Source: UBA6107 sp964533735 (GTDB lineage: Bacteria; Chloroflexota; Anaerolineae; Anaerolineales; Anaerolineaceae). Taken from it: a stretch of DNA of 64,000 nucleotides. The position numbers and the translations under genes are program-made. Of this stretch, positions 18,480-27,890 are shown one piece after another. The notes under the pieces are model-generated. The model was not told where the DNA came from. It worked only from the letters and a program-made list of their open reading frames with translations, and did no database searches. The stretch is from assembly GCA_964533735.1 (NCBI GenBank), contig CAZHMD010000002.1:192916-256915 (forward strand), written 5' to 3'. Within the stretch, counting starts at the first letter, position 1, and every line of letters begins with the position of its first letter.

Positions 18480-19234
18480 TTATTCTCCACATCAAACATA
18501 GTCTTGTGCTGCACGGATGAATTGACCTTCGCCAGTTCCGGGTCATTCAGGAATAATTCCAGCACATCCTCCCAGGAGAAGTCGTTGCGCCCTCCCAGCC
18601 GTTTGATGACTTCACGCAATAGCTCAAAGTCTTGCTGGGTGTCCAGCGTCCAGCGCAAGGTCCCGTAATCCTCATCGTTGTGTAATTGAATCACCCGAAA
18701 CCTGCCAGGTACTTCATATAAATAAGGCATAACGTGTTCGCGGTGATGTTTTTCAGTGGCGTTTTTCCAGGCATCTTCCAAAGCGGTGAAAGTGCAAGCC
18801 TCAACATCCAGTCCGATGGGAAAGCTGCGAGTAAAGGGCGGTGGCAAGCGGTTGCATGAGAAATCCGAAGGGGAGTCGAGCAAACCATTAATCACCTCGT
18901 CAATCAAGTTCGGGTCGATCAGAGGACAATCTCCGGTCAGGCGCACGACGATCTCAGCCTTGAATTGCTGGGCGCATTGGTAATAGCGGTCAAGCACATC
19001 CGGTAGGCTGCCACGGAAAACCGGTGTCTCAAGTTGCTCGCAGAGGGCAACTATCGGATCATCCGACGGGTCTGTTGTGGTGGCGACCACGGTCTCGCTA
19101 ACCAATATCGAGCGCTTGACGCGTTCGATCATACGCTCCAATACAGGGCGTCCACCCAGGTCAAGTAAAACCTTACCTGGTAGACGGGTGGAGCTCATGC
19201 GTGCCTGAATGATGGTTACAACCCGTTCTTTCAT
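18476..19234 (-). CDS. SpsF/PseF-type cytidylyltransferase
   Basis: 252 residues beginning VTIIQARMSSTRLPGKVL, the exact signature of the SpsF/PseF family (cytidylyltransferase activating a sugar acid). GSLPDVLDRYY and RLTGDCPLIDP are also typical, the latter holding the metal site. It lies two genes downstream of the PseI-like synthase and shares 4-bp overlaps with both neighbours. It most likely makes the CMP form of the nonulosonic acid produced by the 20350-23367 genes (inference from family and order). It is unrelated in motif detail to the NeuA fusion at 9920. Confidence 0.82.
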   Translation of the reverse strand: MKERVVTIIQARMSSTRLPGKVLLDLGGRPVLERMIERVKRSILVSETVVATTTDPSDDPIVALCEQLETPVFRGSLPDVLDRYYQCAQQFKAEIVVRLTGDCPLIDPNLIDEVINGLLDSPSDFSCNRLPPPFTRSFPIGLDVEACTFTALEDAWKNATEKHHREHVMPYLYEVPGRFRVIQLHNDEDYGTLRWTLDTQQDFELLREVIKRLGGRNDFSWEDVLELFLNDPELAKVNSSVQHKTMFDVENK

Positions 19235-20334
19235 TTCTCTCCCTCCTGGTTTATTGAGAGAGCTTGTTCATAAGCCTGGAGCAATACAGGGAAATTTTTT
19301 GTCCAATCTGCTCCATCCTCTGCAATTTCGCGATTATGAGCCCCTATCATTGCCCAATAATTTCTGGCGGATATAGCTTGCAAAATCTTGTGACCCAGGT
19401 CATCCGCATCATCATCCGGGAAGATCCATCCTTCACGACCATGACATACCCATTCCTTGTTCGAAGGTATATCCGAAACGATGACTGGCAGACCACATGC
19501 CAGCGCTTCCATAAGCGAAACCGAAGAGCCATCCGTATGTGAAGCTGTAAGGTAGAGGTCTGCGCTATTGTAGATATCTGGCAGCGAGTCCAGATCTGCA
19601 TAACCACCAAAGTGGACCATTTCCTCAAGACCTGCATTGCGAATTAGGTGACGGACGACATTTTCTTGTGAACCTTTGCCGAATAACAGCAGACGTAAGT
19701 CGGGATTCTCTTTTGATGCACCGATGAAACCCTTCACGGCAACATCCACTCCGTACTGAGGTTCCATCGAACGGTTACAAAGAAGAACGGTTTTCTTCTG
19801 CCAGCCAAGATCTCCGCGCAAGGTTGCGGTTTTCTGTGGTGAAAAATGGTTAAGGTCAACACCCCAGGGGAATTTTTTGAACCGTTCGGGGGGGAATCCG
19901 AATTCAGCAGCCTTAGTGAAAATGGCTTCACAATCTCCAACCAGCACGTCGGTCCGCTGCAGCACATAACCCGTCACCTTGCGCCATAACCAGTTGTTAT
20001 CGCTTTTTCGCAGCAGGTCGAATCCCCAAGACATGGTCACCATGGGGTGGAAACCTAACAAGGCAGCGCGTAAAGCCGGACCCTGGATTGGACCTGCATG
20101 GATAAGGTCGGGTTTAAACGACTGAATCACTTTTTTTAATTGGGATACCTGGCGCAGTAAACCCCGCCATCCTTTTCCGGCGGGTGTCCATGGTACCAGG
20201 TTCACATTGGCTGGCCATCCCGAAGATATCCCCTCCATGCATAACACATAGATCGCGTGCTGCGTTTGAGCCAATGCCCCGGTGAATCGCAGGTCATGGG
20301 GGGATTGACCGTTTGTGAAATAAAGAACTCTCAT
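19231..20334 (-). CDS. Family 4 glycosyltransferase (GT-B)
   Basis: 367 residues of GT4 layout. The N-terminal half ends in LIHAGPIQGP; the C-terminal half has LLCNRSMEPQYGVD, LRLLLFGKGSQE, YADLDSLPDIYNSADLYLTASHTDGSSVSLMEA (the E(x7)E donor-binding region) and GLPVIVSDIPSNKEWV. These enzymes are retaining transferases using UDP- or GDP-sugars on the cytoplasmic side. It sits between the PseI-like and PseF-like genes in the same transcript and may attach one of the locus sugars. Confidence 0.87.
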   Translation of the reverse strand: MRVLYFTNGQSPHDLRFTGALAQTQHAIYVLCMEGISSGWPANVNLVPWTPAGKGWRGLLRQVSQLKKVIQSFKPDLIHAGPIQGPALRAALLGFHPMVTMSWGFDLLRKSDNNWLWRKVTGYVLQRTDVLVGDCEAIFTKAAEFGFPPERFKKFPWGVDLNHFSPQKTATLRGDLGWQKKTVLLCNRSMEPQYGVDVAVKGFIGASKENPDLRLLLFGKGSQENVVRHLIRNAGLEEMVHFGGYADLDSLPDIYNSADLYLTASHTDGSSVSLMEALACGLPVIVSDIPSNKEWVCHGREGWIFPDDDADDLGHKILQAISARNYWAMIGAHNREIAEDGADWTKNFPVLLQAYEQALSINQEGEK

Positions 20335-20349
20335 GGCTTTACTGACTGC

Positions 20350-21417
20350 CTATTCTCCCACATCGGTCCAGCAGATCTCTTTACCAAAAGGCAGGTCTCT
20401 TATGGCGTGTGTACCAATTACCTGATTCACTTCGGCAGGCTTGATCGCACCCACTGTCGCAGGGCGGAGTACATCCAGCACTTCGCGTGTGAGTTGCTCG
20501 CCGGCTTCAATATCGCGCGCGGCTCTCACGCAGCGGCGCTGAACGATGCTGGTATCCTTCTCGTTCGCAGTGATGTATTTATCGGCAGAGCCGAGGGCTT
20601 TTTCAAGTTCTCGTGTCCGGTCCACCATATCCCGCCATGTCTGGGGTGTCATGCTAAAGGGATGGTCTGGACCAACGCGTGAGGTGTCATCTGTAAAATG
20701 CTTCTCAATGACCCGCGCTCCAAGCGCTACCGCTCCGAGAACAGCCGCATGCCCATGTGTATGGTCAGAAAGACCGAGTACAACCTGAGGGAACATAGTG
20801 CTGTAAGTGTTTAACACGCGTAAATTAATGTGTTCAAAATTAACCGGGCTTGCAGTGTAATTGGTGTTGCACTGCAACAGTACCACCTGTGGATTTATCG
20901 CTAAAAGCGTGTGCACTGCCTGTTGGACCTCGCCAATGTCCGCTGCGCCTGTTGAAACGATGACGGGTTTGCCCTTACGTGCAATGTATTCCAGCATTTC
21001 AAGCCAATCCACATCACCAGAACCTATCTTGTGAGCAGGTACGAAGGGATCGAGGTAATCAACAGCTTCAAAATCATAAGGCGAGGAGAAATAATCAATA
21101 CCCACTTTGTTGCATTCCTCTTTCAATACCGGTGTCCAATCAAATGGAATCGAGGCATCTGTATACACCTGGAAGACGGATTTCTTCCAGGTCGCCTGGT
21201 GGGATACCTGCCCTTTCATGGCAGTGAAACCATACTCAGACACGATCTTCGCAGCGCGGAAGTTCTGGAATTTTGCCGCATCTGCGCCAGCTTCTTTTGC
21301 CAGATGGATGAGCAGTTTGGCACGTTCCAGGTCTCCGTCATGGTTCGCGGAAATATCTGCAATAAAGTAGGTGGGATGGTCTTCACCAACAACATGATTG
21401 CCAATTTTTACCTGCAT
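20350..21417 (-). CDS. pseI: Nonulosonic acid synthase with SAF domain (PseI/NeuB family)
   Basis: 355 residues. The TIM barrel starts YFIADISANHDGD and includes AAKFQNF, IGSGDVDW, VIVSTGA and GLSDHTHGH; RVIEKHFTDD holds the metal-binding His. After about residue 285 it continues into a full SAF domain (RRCVRAARDIEAGEQL ... GTHAIRDLPFG). It would condense phosphoenolpyruvate with a 6-deoxy acetamido sugar to give a nonulosonic acid. ISANHDGD is closer to pseudaminic acid synthases than to sialic acid synthases. It is preceded by the RmlD-like and PseB genes, supporting one pathway. Confidence 0.87.
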   Translation of the reverse strand: MQVKIGNHVVGEDHPTYFIADISANHDGDLERAKLLIHLAKEAGADAAKFQNFRAAKIVSEYGFTAMKGQVSHQATWKKSVFQVYTDASIPFDWTPVLKEECNKVGIDYFSSPYDFEAVDYLDPFVPAHKIGSGDVDWLEMLEYIARKGKPVIVSTGAADIGEVQQAVHTLLAINPQVVLLQCNTNYTASPVNFEHINLRVLNTYSTMFPQVVLGLSDHTHGHAAVLGAVALGARVIEKHFTDDTSRVGPDHPFSMTPQTWRDMVDRTRELEKALGSADKYITANEKDTSIVQRRCVRAARDIEAGEQLTREVLDVLRPATVGAIKPAEVNQVIGTHAIRDLPFGKEICWTDVGE

Positions 21418-21445
21418 TCAGTCCTCCTCGCGAGCTTGAATTGAA

Positions 21446-22363
21446 TTAAGCCATAGATTTGATCAAATCCGGAAAACCATGCCGGTATTGATCATAAAAT
21501 TTTGCCAATCCTTGATCAAAAGTTGGTAGCGGGTGCCCTAATGCTTCCGTTAGCTTATCTGTCGCAAGCGTCAGGTTCGGTGAGCGTGCAGCAGTTAAAC
21601 CGCTGTCTGTTACAGACGCTGGATTTACCAGGTTTTCGTCAAATCCAAATTGCCGGGAAATTGCCACGCCAAAATCATATTTCGACATGCCTTGAGGTCC
21701 CACACAATGGTAGATTCCCTTCAAATCACGTTCAACCGCTTCCACCAATGTGGCGGCCAGGTCAAGAACCATCATCGGGCAAAAGAGAACATCCGTGAAT
21801 CCCTTTACTGTTCTACCAGCTGCCAGGTTATTCACAAAGAACTCCGCCAGACTTCGAGTTCCGCTGATGCTCCAGCCGTAAAAATTCACGCGCGCGACCA
21901 GGGCATCTGGATTGGCATCAAGCACATTGATTTCGCCATCCCGTTTGGTGCGCGCATAAACGCTGAGCGGATTTGGCTCATCGGTTTCTAAATAATTTCC
22001 GTTTTGGCCATCAAAAACTGCATCAGTGGATATGTGTACCAATTTCACATGATGCTTCATCGCTGTGCGCGCCAGTTTTCCGGGGAAATGCGCATTAATG
22101 TTTTCGGCATCAGCAGGGTGTTTTTCGCAATCATCCACATTTGCCATAGCCGCACAGTGCAGTATGACATCCGGTTTGATATCCTCCAGCAATCGGTCAA
22201 TCATTCCTTCTTCGGTGAGGTCAGCCTGGCGAGTTTTAAAGTTCACCCAGCCAAGTGGATTGCGGTTATCCACTCCTGTGACTTGGTGGGTTTTTCCATC
22301 CACGGCAAGGGCAAAGTTCAAACCAAGCAGCCCGGAAGCTCCGGTTACCAGGAACTGGCTCAT
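21446..22363 (-). CDS. RmlD-type NAD(P)-dependent sugar-nucleotide reductase
   Basis: 305 residues of the RmlD substrate-binding family: FLVTGASGLLGLN at the N-terminus, HCAAMANVDDCE, ISTDAVFDG and the catalytic YARTKRDGE. RmlD relatives reduce a 4-keto deoxysugar. The gene overlaps the PseB gene by one base and precedes the PseI gene, so the natural substrate would be the 4-keto product of PseB. In the known pseudaminic acid route this position is taken by the aminotransferase PseC, which is absent here. A ketoreductase instead would give a 4-hydroxy, 6-deoxy sugar (inference). Confidence 0.83.
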   Translation of the reverse strand: MSQFLVTGASGLLGLNFALAVDGKTHQVTGVDNRNPLGWVNFKTRQADLTEEGMIDRLLEDIKPDVILHCAAMANVDDCEKHPADAENINAHFPGKLARTAMKHHVKLVHISTDAVFDGQNGNYLETDEPNPLSVYARTKRDGEINVLDANPDALVARVNFYGWSISGTRSLAEFFVNNLAAGRTVKGFTDVLFCPMMVLDLAATLVEAVERDLKGIYHCVGPQGMSKYDFGVAISRQFGFDENLVNPASVTDSGLTAARSPNLTLATDKLTEALGHPLPTFDQGLAKFYDQYRHGFPDLIKSMA

Positions 22364-23367
22364 TACAATTTGCCTGCCTTGTAATCCGCCTCAATGGGAG
22401 CAATAATCTTGCGGATCTGTTCCACATCCAGCCATTGGGTATTGGTATTTGAAGCATAACGGAAGTCATCAGAAAGAAGACTTCCCTTGGTTTCCCAATC
22501 CCGTCCAAACCACAGGGACTCGGCAGGTTGCACCACATACATATCCGGCAACTCTACTGTCTGGCGAGCCTCATCCTCTGAGATCAACACTTCGTGAAGT
22601 TTCTCGCCCGGTCGAATGCCAATGATATTGATTTGTGCATCAGGAGCTATTGCCCGCGCGAGGTCAGCAACGGTGCAACTTGGGATTTTGGGGACAAACA
22701 CTTCACCGCCATACATAGTTTCTGCAGCACGGATGACAAAACGTACACCTTGTTCCAGGCTGATCCAAAAACGGGTCATGCGGTCATCGGTGACGGTCAC
22801 TTTGCCTGTTTCACGCTGTTTGAGGAAGACTGGTACCACTGAACCACGGCTGCCAACAACATTTCCATAGCGAACACAGGCAAAACGCACCTCGCGTCCA
22901 CCGGCATACGCATTGGACTGCACGAAGAGTTTCTCGGCAGCTAACTTGGTAGCTCCATAAAGGTTAACCGGATTGACTGCCTTGTCGGTACTGAGTGCAA
23001 CTACACGGCTCACATCGGAATCAATGGCCGCATCGATCACGTTGCCGCTTCCGAGGATATTTGTCTTAATAGCTTCCATCGGGTTATATTCGCAAGCAGG
23101 AACCTGCTTTAGAGCTGCCGCATGGATAACTACATCCACACCGTCAAACGCTCGTTTGCAGCGCTCCTTGTCACGGATGTCCCCGATGAAGTACCTTAAA
23201 GTAGGATCGTCAAATCCTGCAACACGCATTTCGTGCTGTTTCAACTCGTCGCGGCTGAAAACGATAATTTTTGAGGGATGATATTCATCCAACATTACGC
23301 GGATGAATTTTTTTCCAAAGGAACCTGTGCCCCCAGTAACTAACACAACTTTTTTCTGCCAATCCAT
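22363..23367 (-). CDS. pseB: UDP-GlcNAc 4,6-dehydratase (inverting, PseB/CapD-like)
   Basis: About 334 residues of the extended-SDR polysaccharide dehydratase family. VLVTGGTGSFGKKF, FSRDELKQHEM, FIGDIRDK, HAAALKQVPACEYNP and STDKAVNPVNLYGATK are nearly diagnostic of PseB/FlaA1-type enzymes; the dehydratase carries the Asp-Lys pair of that motif and YGATK. It converts UDP-GlcNAc to the 4-keto-6-deoxy L-arabino sugar, the first step toward pseudaminic acid or related sugars. CapE/FnlA-type enzymes look similar and cannot be fully excluded. The ATG at 23367 has GAGG five bases upstream. Confidence 0.9.
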   Translation of the reverse strand: MDWQKKVVLVTGGTGSFGKKFIRVMLDEYHPSKIIVFSRDELKQHEMRVAGFDDPTLRYFIGDIRDKERCKRAFDGVDVVIHAAALKQVPACEYNPMEAIKTNILGSGNVIDAAIDSDVSRVVALSTDKAVNPVNLYGATKLAAEKLFVQSNAYAGGREVRFACVRYGNVVGSRGSVVPVFLKQRETGKVTVTDDRMTRFWISLEQGVRFVIRAAETMYGGEVFVPKIPSCTVADLARAIAPDAQINIIGIRPGEKLHEVLISEDEARQTVELPDMYVVQPAESLWFGRDWETKGSLLSDDFRYASNTNTQWLDVEQIRKIIAPIEADYKAGKL

Positions 23368-23419
23368 GTCAACCTCTTTCATGCAGTTTTCTATTCAGAG
23401 TCCCCAATGATTCAACCTG

Positions 23420-24916
23420 TCAATTTCTCTTGAAAGCCCTTTTGATCATGCGCAGTGTGTAATAGAGCTTTGTGTCACTAAATTTCTTTGTGGGGAGTAT
23501 CCGGCTGGGAGTATATGGGAACTCTGCCAATTCCGGCCACAGGTAAGCAGTAATGCGGCGCTGTGCAATATGCGCTGGGTAGGACCTGTACTTGGGGTCG
23601 ATCCCAAGCATGATTGTAAAAAATCTTCGGCTGTTGAATAGAGTGAATTCGCTTTGCGCGACATTAAAAACCATGTAGCCCATGTCGTACCAATTGCCCA
23701 CCTCAATTTCCCAGGAGAGTAGGTCGAGCAACTTTACACCGTATTTTTCGGAAGGACTGGCTTCCTCCAACCAGGTGCGCAGGTTGTTCACAACCAATGG
23801 TGCATCACCAAGCGCCATTAATGCAACGATGTCCTGCAAGGTTACCTTTGGAGGATGGATACCCAAACCGAAATAACGGCAGCGCATGATCTCAGAGATC
23901 GTCCCCTTGAGGATAACCCGGTCGGAAGGGATATTCCCGATACGCCCGGCAACAATGTCCACCCAGTCAGCTTTTAACCCTGCGAAATTCTTGTTATAGA
24001 GATCGGATATCTCTCCGCTTGCCTTAATGCGGCAATCATATACTGCGTGATTGAACCCTAATTTCTCTGCCATCTGGGTTGGCACCCGGATATCATCACT
24101 TTCAGTGGTGAGATGCCGATAGAGCAATGAGAAGGCTGGAATATCCGAGATAAAATCCTTGCATGCCGAAAAAACCAGGCGGCTGTCAAGTCCGGATGAT
24201 AACGATACTGACAGCGGGAAGCGGTTGTGGGCGCTCGTTAATAATCCTTTGAGCATGTTGCCCAAAACAGGGATGGAGGCCTCGAATTCGTAATGTTCCA
24301 GCTTCTGGTAAGGCCAGTAACGCACAGCTTTTTTGGCTTGAAAATCGAAAAGGTGGTTGGGTAATAATTGCTTGATTTCTGCGAAGGGGGTGCATTCTCC
24401 AGGCCACCAGGCCTCATTGCGTTCCTTATAACGCGGGGAATTGGAGTATTCGCGCGACTCATCGGATTCGATAAAGCCAAGTTGTTGCGCCAGCAGCCCT
24501 GGCTGAGTCGCCATCCACACTACCCCACTCGTATCCAGGTGATAAAAAATGGTTTGTGTTCCGCCGGCGTCATTGAATACCAGGTTAGATCCATGACCGG
24601 ATAGAAAAATTAACCAACGCCCACCTAAAGTCTCTGTAGCGCGGATGAACTCTTCGCTAGTCTTTGATTTAGCGCAAATATTTTTCAGGATGTCTGTGTC
24701 AAGATCCTGGGGGTGTTCCGGATCAAGCAGGAATCCTAGTACAAGGGCTTTAAAACCGTTCACCTCAACCTGAGCAACATTCAGATCAGAATGCGTGGAA
24801 AGCCAACCTAACTCCCCCATGGTATTATGTTTCCAGTCGGGCAGATTCAATCTTTCCGGGCTTAAAATGAACTGACCTCGAAACAACCTTTTCTGGATTT
24901 CTGTTTTTTCAAGCAT
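23420..24916 (-). CDS. Asparagine-synthase-like amidotransferase without N-terminal Cys
   Basis: About 498 residues. The C-terminal part has the ATP-pyrophosphatase motif SLSSGLDSRLV at residues 237-247, then TQMAEKLGFNH and WVDIVAGRIGNI, as in asparagine synthetase B. The N-terminal part (residues 15-200) resembles the glutaminase half (GGRWLIFLSGHGSNLVFNDAGGT ... FYHL), but the nucleophile Cys expected at position 2 is not there: the protein starts MLEKTE. It probably uses ammonia or an amino group, or makes an amide on the glycan as related sugar amidases do. ATG chosen because GGAG precedes it. Confidence 0.83.
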   Translation of the reverse strand: MLEKTEIQKRLFRGQFILSPERLNLPDWKHNTMGELGWLSTHSDLNVAQVEVNGFKALVLGFLLDPEHPQDLDTDILKNICAKSKTSEEFIRATETLGGRWLIFLSGHGSNLVFNDAGGTQTIFYHLDTSGVVWMATQPGLLAQQLGFIESDESREYSNSPRYKERNEAWWPGECTPFAEIKQLLPNHLFDFQAKKAVRYWPYQKLEHYEFEASIPVLGNMLKGLLTSAHNRFPLSVSLSSGLDSRLVFSACKDFISDIPAFSLLYRHLTTESDDIRVPTQMAEKLGFNHAVYDCRIKASGEISDLYNKNFAGLKADWVDIVAGRIGNIPSDRVILKGTISEIMRCRYFGLGIHPPKVTLQDIVALMALGDAPLVVNNLRTWLEEASPSEKYGVKLLDLLSWEIEVGNWYDMGYMVFNVAQSEFTLFNSRRFFTIMLGIDPKYRSYPAHIAQRRITAYLWPELAEFPYTPSRILPTKKFSDTKLYYTLRMIKRAFKRN

Positions 24917-24944
24917 AGCCACTCCTTTACCCAACTAATCAGAC

Positions 24945-26621
24945 TTAATTAATCGAAGGTGTGTCTGCATCTTTTTTTATCACAGGTGAATCCTGGATTT
25001 TTTTGTGGTTTTCGGTATGCCTCAGATTCGTCCAGTCCAAAGGTTCACCAATCAGGTAACGGAAAGTATTACCGTACTTTTTCTTTCCTTCTTTGCTGAA
25101 AACCTGTGAAATTCTGTGGTCTTCATAATCCTGCCACAATTTGATATGCCACGGGAAAGGCAGCGGGAAGGTATAGAAAAAGTGGTAAGCATACTTCCAG
25201 GCCAGGTTAATCTTTTCCTTTGAGAGCATGAATTGCTTGGGTTTCTCAAGCATGGTGCCTAAAAGTTTGAAATACTCCACCCAGGAATTCGGGTCACTCG
25301 TAAAACCGCGATCACGATAATGCGTTTTACCTGCCACAATCACGGGTAACCCTTTGAGCGCCATTTCCAGCCCAACTGTCGTGGTGTAAACCAACCCTAC
25401 GTCGGCGATGTCAACCAGATCATAGGTATTAACCTTCTCTTCCGGATGGATCACATGGATGTACTCCGGCAGTTCAGGCAAGGTTTGCTTTACCACATCC
25501 ACCATGGAGTATTCCCGTGTTAGGATCTCACCAGGGTGAATTCTGATCACAAGTTGAATATCCGGTCTTCCAATGAAGTAGAGAATTGTACGGCTGACCC
25601 AATCCGCCATAGTCTTACTGAATACCTGCCTGCCTAGCGTCAGGCTGTCTCCCAGGACGTTGGTCGCTAATAACACTACAGGTCGGTTATCCAATTTCAA
25701 TGCTTCTCTGACTGTTGCGGTACCCTGAGAGGGGAGGCTTTGCCATTGGCGGGTAAAGTTGCCATTTGTCTTTGCCTGCTGCCTGTTTTCGAAGAGTGAT
25801 TTAATGCGGGTTAATTGCTCTCGTGTTAGATTCTGGTCTTTCCAGGCTTCCCACATGCAGGAGGTATCCTGACGCATGATCTCCGCGTTTTGTCCGAGCC
25901 AGAAAGCTTCTTTCTGATCACTGAATTCGTAGGTCATTACCGGGATCTTCAAATACTTAGCTATTCGGTAGACAATGCCAAATTCAAGGATTGTCCCGTT
26001 GGGCACCACCACCACATCCGGCTTGTTGGACCGCAGCCAGGAAAGAACTGACTGCGCCGCCTCAAGGTTGCGTTTGTACCGGAATTGATAAGTTGGGGAG
26101 GTTGTATCAACGTCCTCGATTTGCAAAGTGTACTGGGTGTCAAAGACCGTCACTTCATTGATCGCGTCTTGAACTGCTTTTGGCAATAACATGTAAGACG
26201 CGCGGTTTGAAAGAAGTGACACAGTTTTAATAATTGGTGCTGCTTCCTGCATTATCTTCTGGGTGTACAAATTCTGACGGCGCAAGTCAAATTTATCCTG
26301 GTCTTTGTGCCAGTCAGCGTAGGGGTAATAACCTAATGTCACATCATTATTATCAGCAGCCAAACCTATCGCTGTTACAGTGGCTTGTTCAATCCAATAA
26401 TGCATGGCTGCAAAGATAAAAACCTTCTTGCCGGGAAACTTGGCATTCTTCCTTGCGATAAGTGCTTCTGATACTAATTCAGGCACAACTTCCTGCAGCC
26501 GCCGAAGTGCAAACCGGGTGTTTACGCCATTTGAATTTTTCCTTACCAACCAGAACAGTTCAGCCGTTAAGGGTATATTTCCAAGAAGTTTCTTCAGTGT
26601 ACTAGTCTTTTCGTCTGTCAT
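24945..26621 (-). CDS. GT-B-type capsule polysaccharide transferase-like protein
   Basis: 558 residues, soluble. The C-terminal half has LVIRIHPGEILTREY (the RxHPGE motif of KpsS/KpsC-type transferases) and NTYDLVDIADVGLVYTTTVGLEMALKGLPVIVAG, the nucleotide-sugar-binding loop. The N-terminal half contains KVFIFAAMHYWIEQATVTAIGLA, which could be the acceptor domain. It starts at the TAATG overlap after the Wzt gene, with GAGG upstream of the ATG. It is the longest of the three proteins of this type in the locus. Position next to the ABC exporter suggests an early step at the lipid anchor, but that is inference. Confidence 0.72.
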   Translation of the reverse strand: MTDEKTSTLKKLLGNIPLTAELFWLVRKNSNGVNTRFALRRLQEVVPELVSEALIARKNAKFPGKKVFIFAAMHYWIEQATVTAIGLAADNNDVTLGYYPYADWHKDQDKFDLRRQNLYTQKIMQEAAPIIKTVSLLSNRASYMLLPKAVQDAINEVTVFDTQYTLQIEDVDTTSPTYQFRYKRNLEAAQSVLSWLRSNKPDVVVVPNGTILEFGIVYRIAKYLKIPVMTYEFSDQKEAFWLGQNAEIMRQDTSCMWEAWKDQNLTREQLTRIKSLFENRQQAKTNGNFTRQWQSLPSQGTATVREALKLDNRPVVLLATNVLGDSLTLGRQVFSKTMADWVSRTILYFIGRPDIQLVIRIHPGEILTREYSMVDVVKQTLPELPEYIHVIHPEEKVNTYDLVDIADVGLVYTTTVGLEMALKGLPVIVAGKTHYRDRGFTSDPNSWVEYFKLLGTMLEKPKQFMLSKEKINLAWKYAYHFFYTFPLPFPWHIKLWQDYEDHRISQVFSKEGKKKYGNTFRYLIGEPLDWTNLRHTENHKKIQDSPVIKKDADTPSIN

Positions 26622-27883
26622 TATTTTTCCTCTATTTGCCAATTTAGCCGGGGGCGGGTGACGCCCTGGCGTGTTTCTGCCCAGTGCATTCCCGGCGCTC
26701 CAGCTGCATTCACATTGAATACCACCGCGTTGGCATCCTGGAAGTAACGCTTCACCCTAAAAACGCTGGCATTCATCCCAATCACAAAGCGCCCCTCATT
26801 GAGCATATCTGCCGGGATGCGGCAGCGGCTGACATACCGCCCTGCCTTGCGCATGGTTAAACGATTAAATTCTTCAGGATCGTCGGTATCAAAAGAGGTG
26901 AAGACAAACTCTCCGCGCATGGACATTAGGTAGATTCCTACGCGCAGTCCGGTAATGGGCGCATCCAGTTCATACTCCACTTCTACGCTCAAAGGATCGA
27001 TTGAGCGTATCGAATCTGATACCTGCCCGCGGTTGTTGATAACGCGCATTCGCACCAGCTTAAATGGTTTGGCATCCTCGGGAATTTCGGAGGCAGTATA
27101 GGTGCGTTCTCCTCCCTTTTCATAATCGTGAGAAAGGTAATAATCCACTGCTTCCTGGCTGTTAGCACGCGAAACCATTTTCCCATGATCAAGGATGATG
27201 CATTCTCTGGTAAGCCGGGTGACTGCGCTCATGTTGTGTGAAACAAATAGGACAGTCCTACCCTCACCTGCCACATCACTCATCTTACCCAGGCACTTCT
27301 TTTGGAACTCCGCATCCCCTACTGCCAGTACTTCATCTACGATCAGGATCTCAGGTTCAAGGTGGGCGGAAACTGCAAATGCCAGGCGCATATACATCCC
27401 GCTGGAATAGCGTTTGACCGGGGTGTCGATAAACTGCTCGATTTCCGAAAAGGCAATGATCTCGTCAAATTTTTTCTCGATCTCTGCCCGTTTCATCCCC
27501 AGGATGGCACCGTTGAGATAAACGTTCTCCCGCCCGGTTAACTCGGGATGAAACCCTGTTCCAACCTCCAATAAAGAACCAACACGACCGCGGATCTCCA
27601 CCTTTCCTTCGGTGGGTTCCACTACCCGTGAGAGAATCTTTAACAGTGTGGATTTACCAGCTCCATTCTTGCCGATAATGCCCAACACCAACCCTTTTTC
27701 AACCTCAAAATCAATATGGCGCAGCGCCCAAAAGGTCTCACTACCTGTAGGATTGATGAGGGTTTTGAGCGGCGTGCGCAAGGTTTCCACTATCTTCTCC
27801 CGCAGGGTCTGATAGCGGTTTACCTCCGAGAAGATATTATATTTTTTGCCGATGTCAGCGACTGTGATAGCGTAGTTACTCAT
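26621..27883 (-). CDS. wzt: Polysaccharide ABC transporter ATP-binding protein (Wzt-like)
   Basis: 420 residues. Residues 1-245 are an ABC ATPase: LGIIGKNGAGKSTLLK (Walker A), YSSGMYMRLAFA (signature), ILIVDEVLAVGDAEFQKKC (Walker B) and the switch His in LFVSHN. The remaining 170 residues form the beta-rich C-terminal domain of Wzt proteins that reads the modified end of the exported glycan. With the permease upstream it forms the exporter that moves the lipid-linked polymer across the membrane. The extra domain means export is linked to a specific terminal residue, which must be made by this locus. Confidence 0.93.
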   Translation of the reverse strand: MSNYAITVADIGKKYNIFSEVNRYQTLREKIVETLRTPLKTLINPTGSETFWALRHIDFEVEKGLVLGIIGKNGAGKSTLLKILSRVVEPTEGKVEIRGRVGSLLEVGTGFHPELTGRENVYLNGAILGMKRAEIEKKFDEIIAFSEIEQFIDTPVKRYSSGMYMRLAFAVSAHLEPEILIVDEVLAVGDAEFQKKCLGKMSDVAGEGRTVLFVSHNMSAVTRLTRECIILDHGKMVSRANSQEAVDYYLSHDYEKGGERTYTASEIPEDAKPFKLVRMRVINNRGQVSDSIRSIDPLSVEVEYELDAPITGLRVGIYLMSMRGEFVFTSFDTDDPEEFNRLTMRKAGRYVSRCRIPADMLNEGRFVIGMNASVFRVKRYFQDANAVVFNVNAAGAPGMHWAETRQGVTRPRLNWQIEEK

Positions 27884-27890
27884 AGATATC

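Noticed and set aside
18476..19234. Reading this gene as an ordinary UDP-sugar pyrophosphorylase
   Set aside because: The QARMSSTRLPGK start is specific to the SpsF/PseF cytidylyltransferase family.
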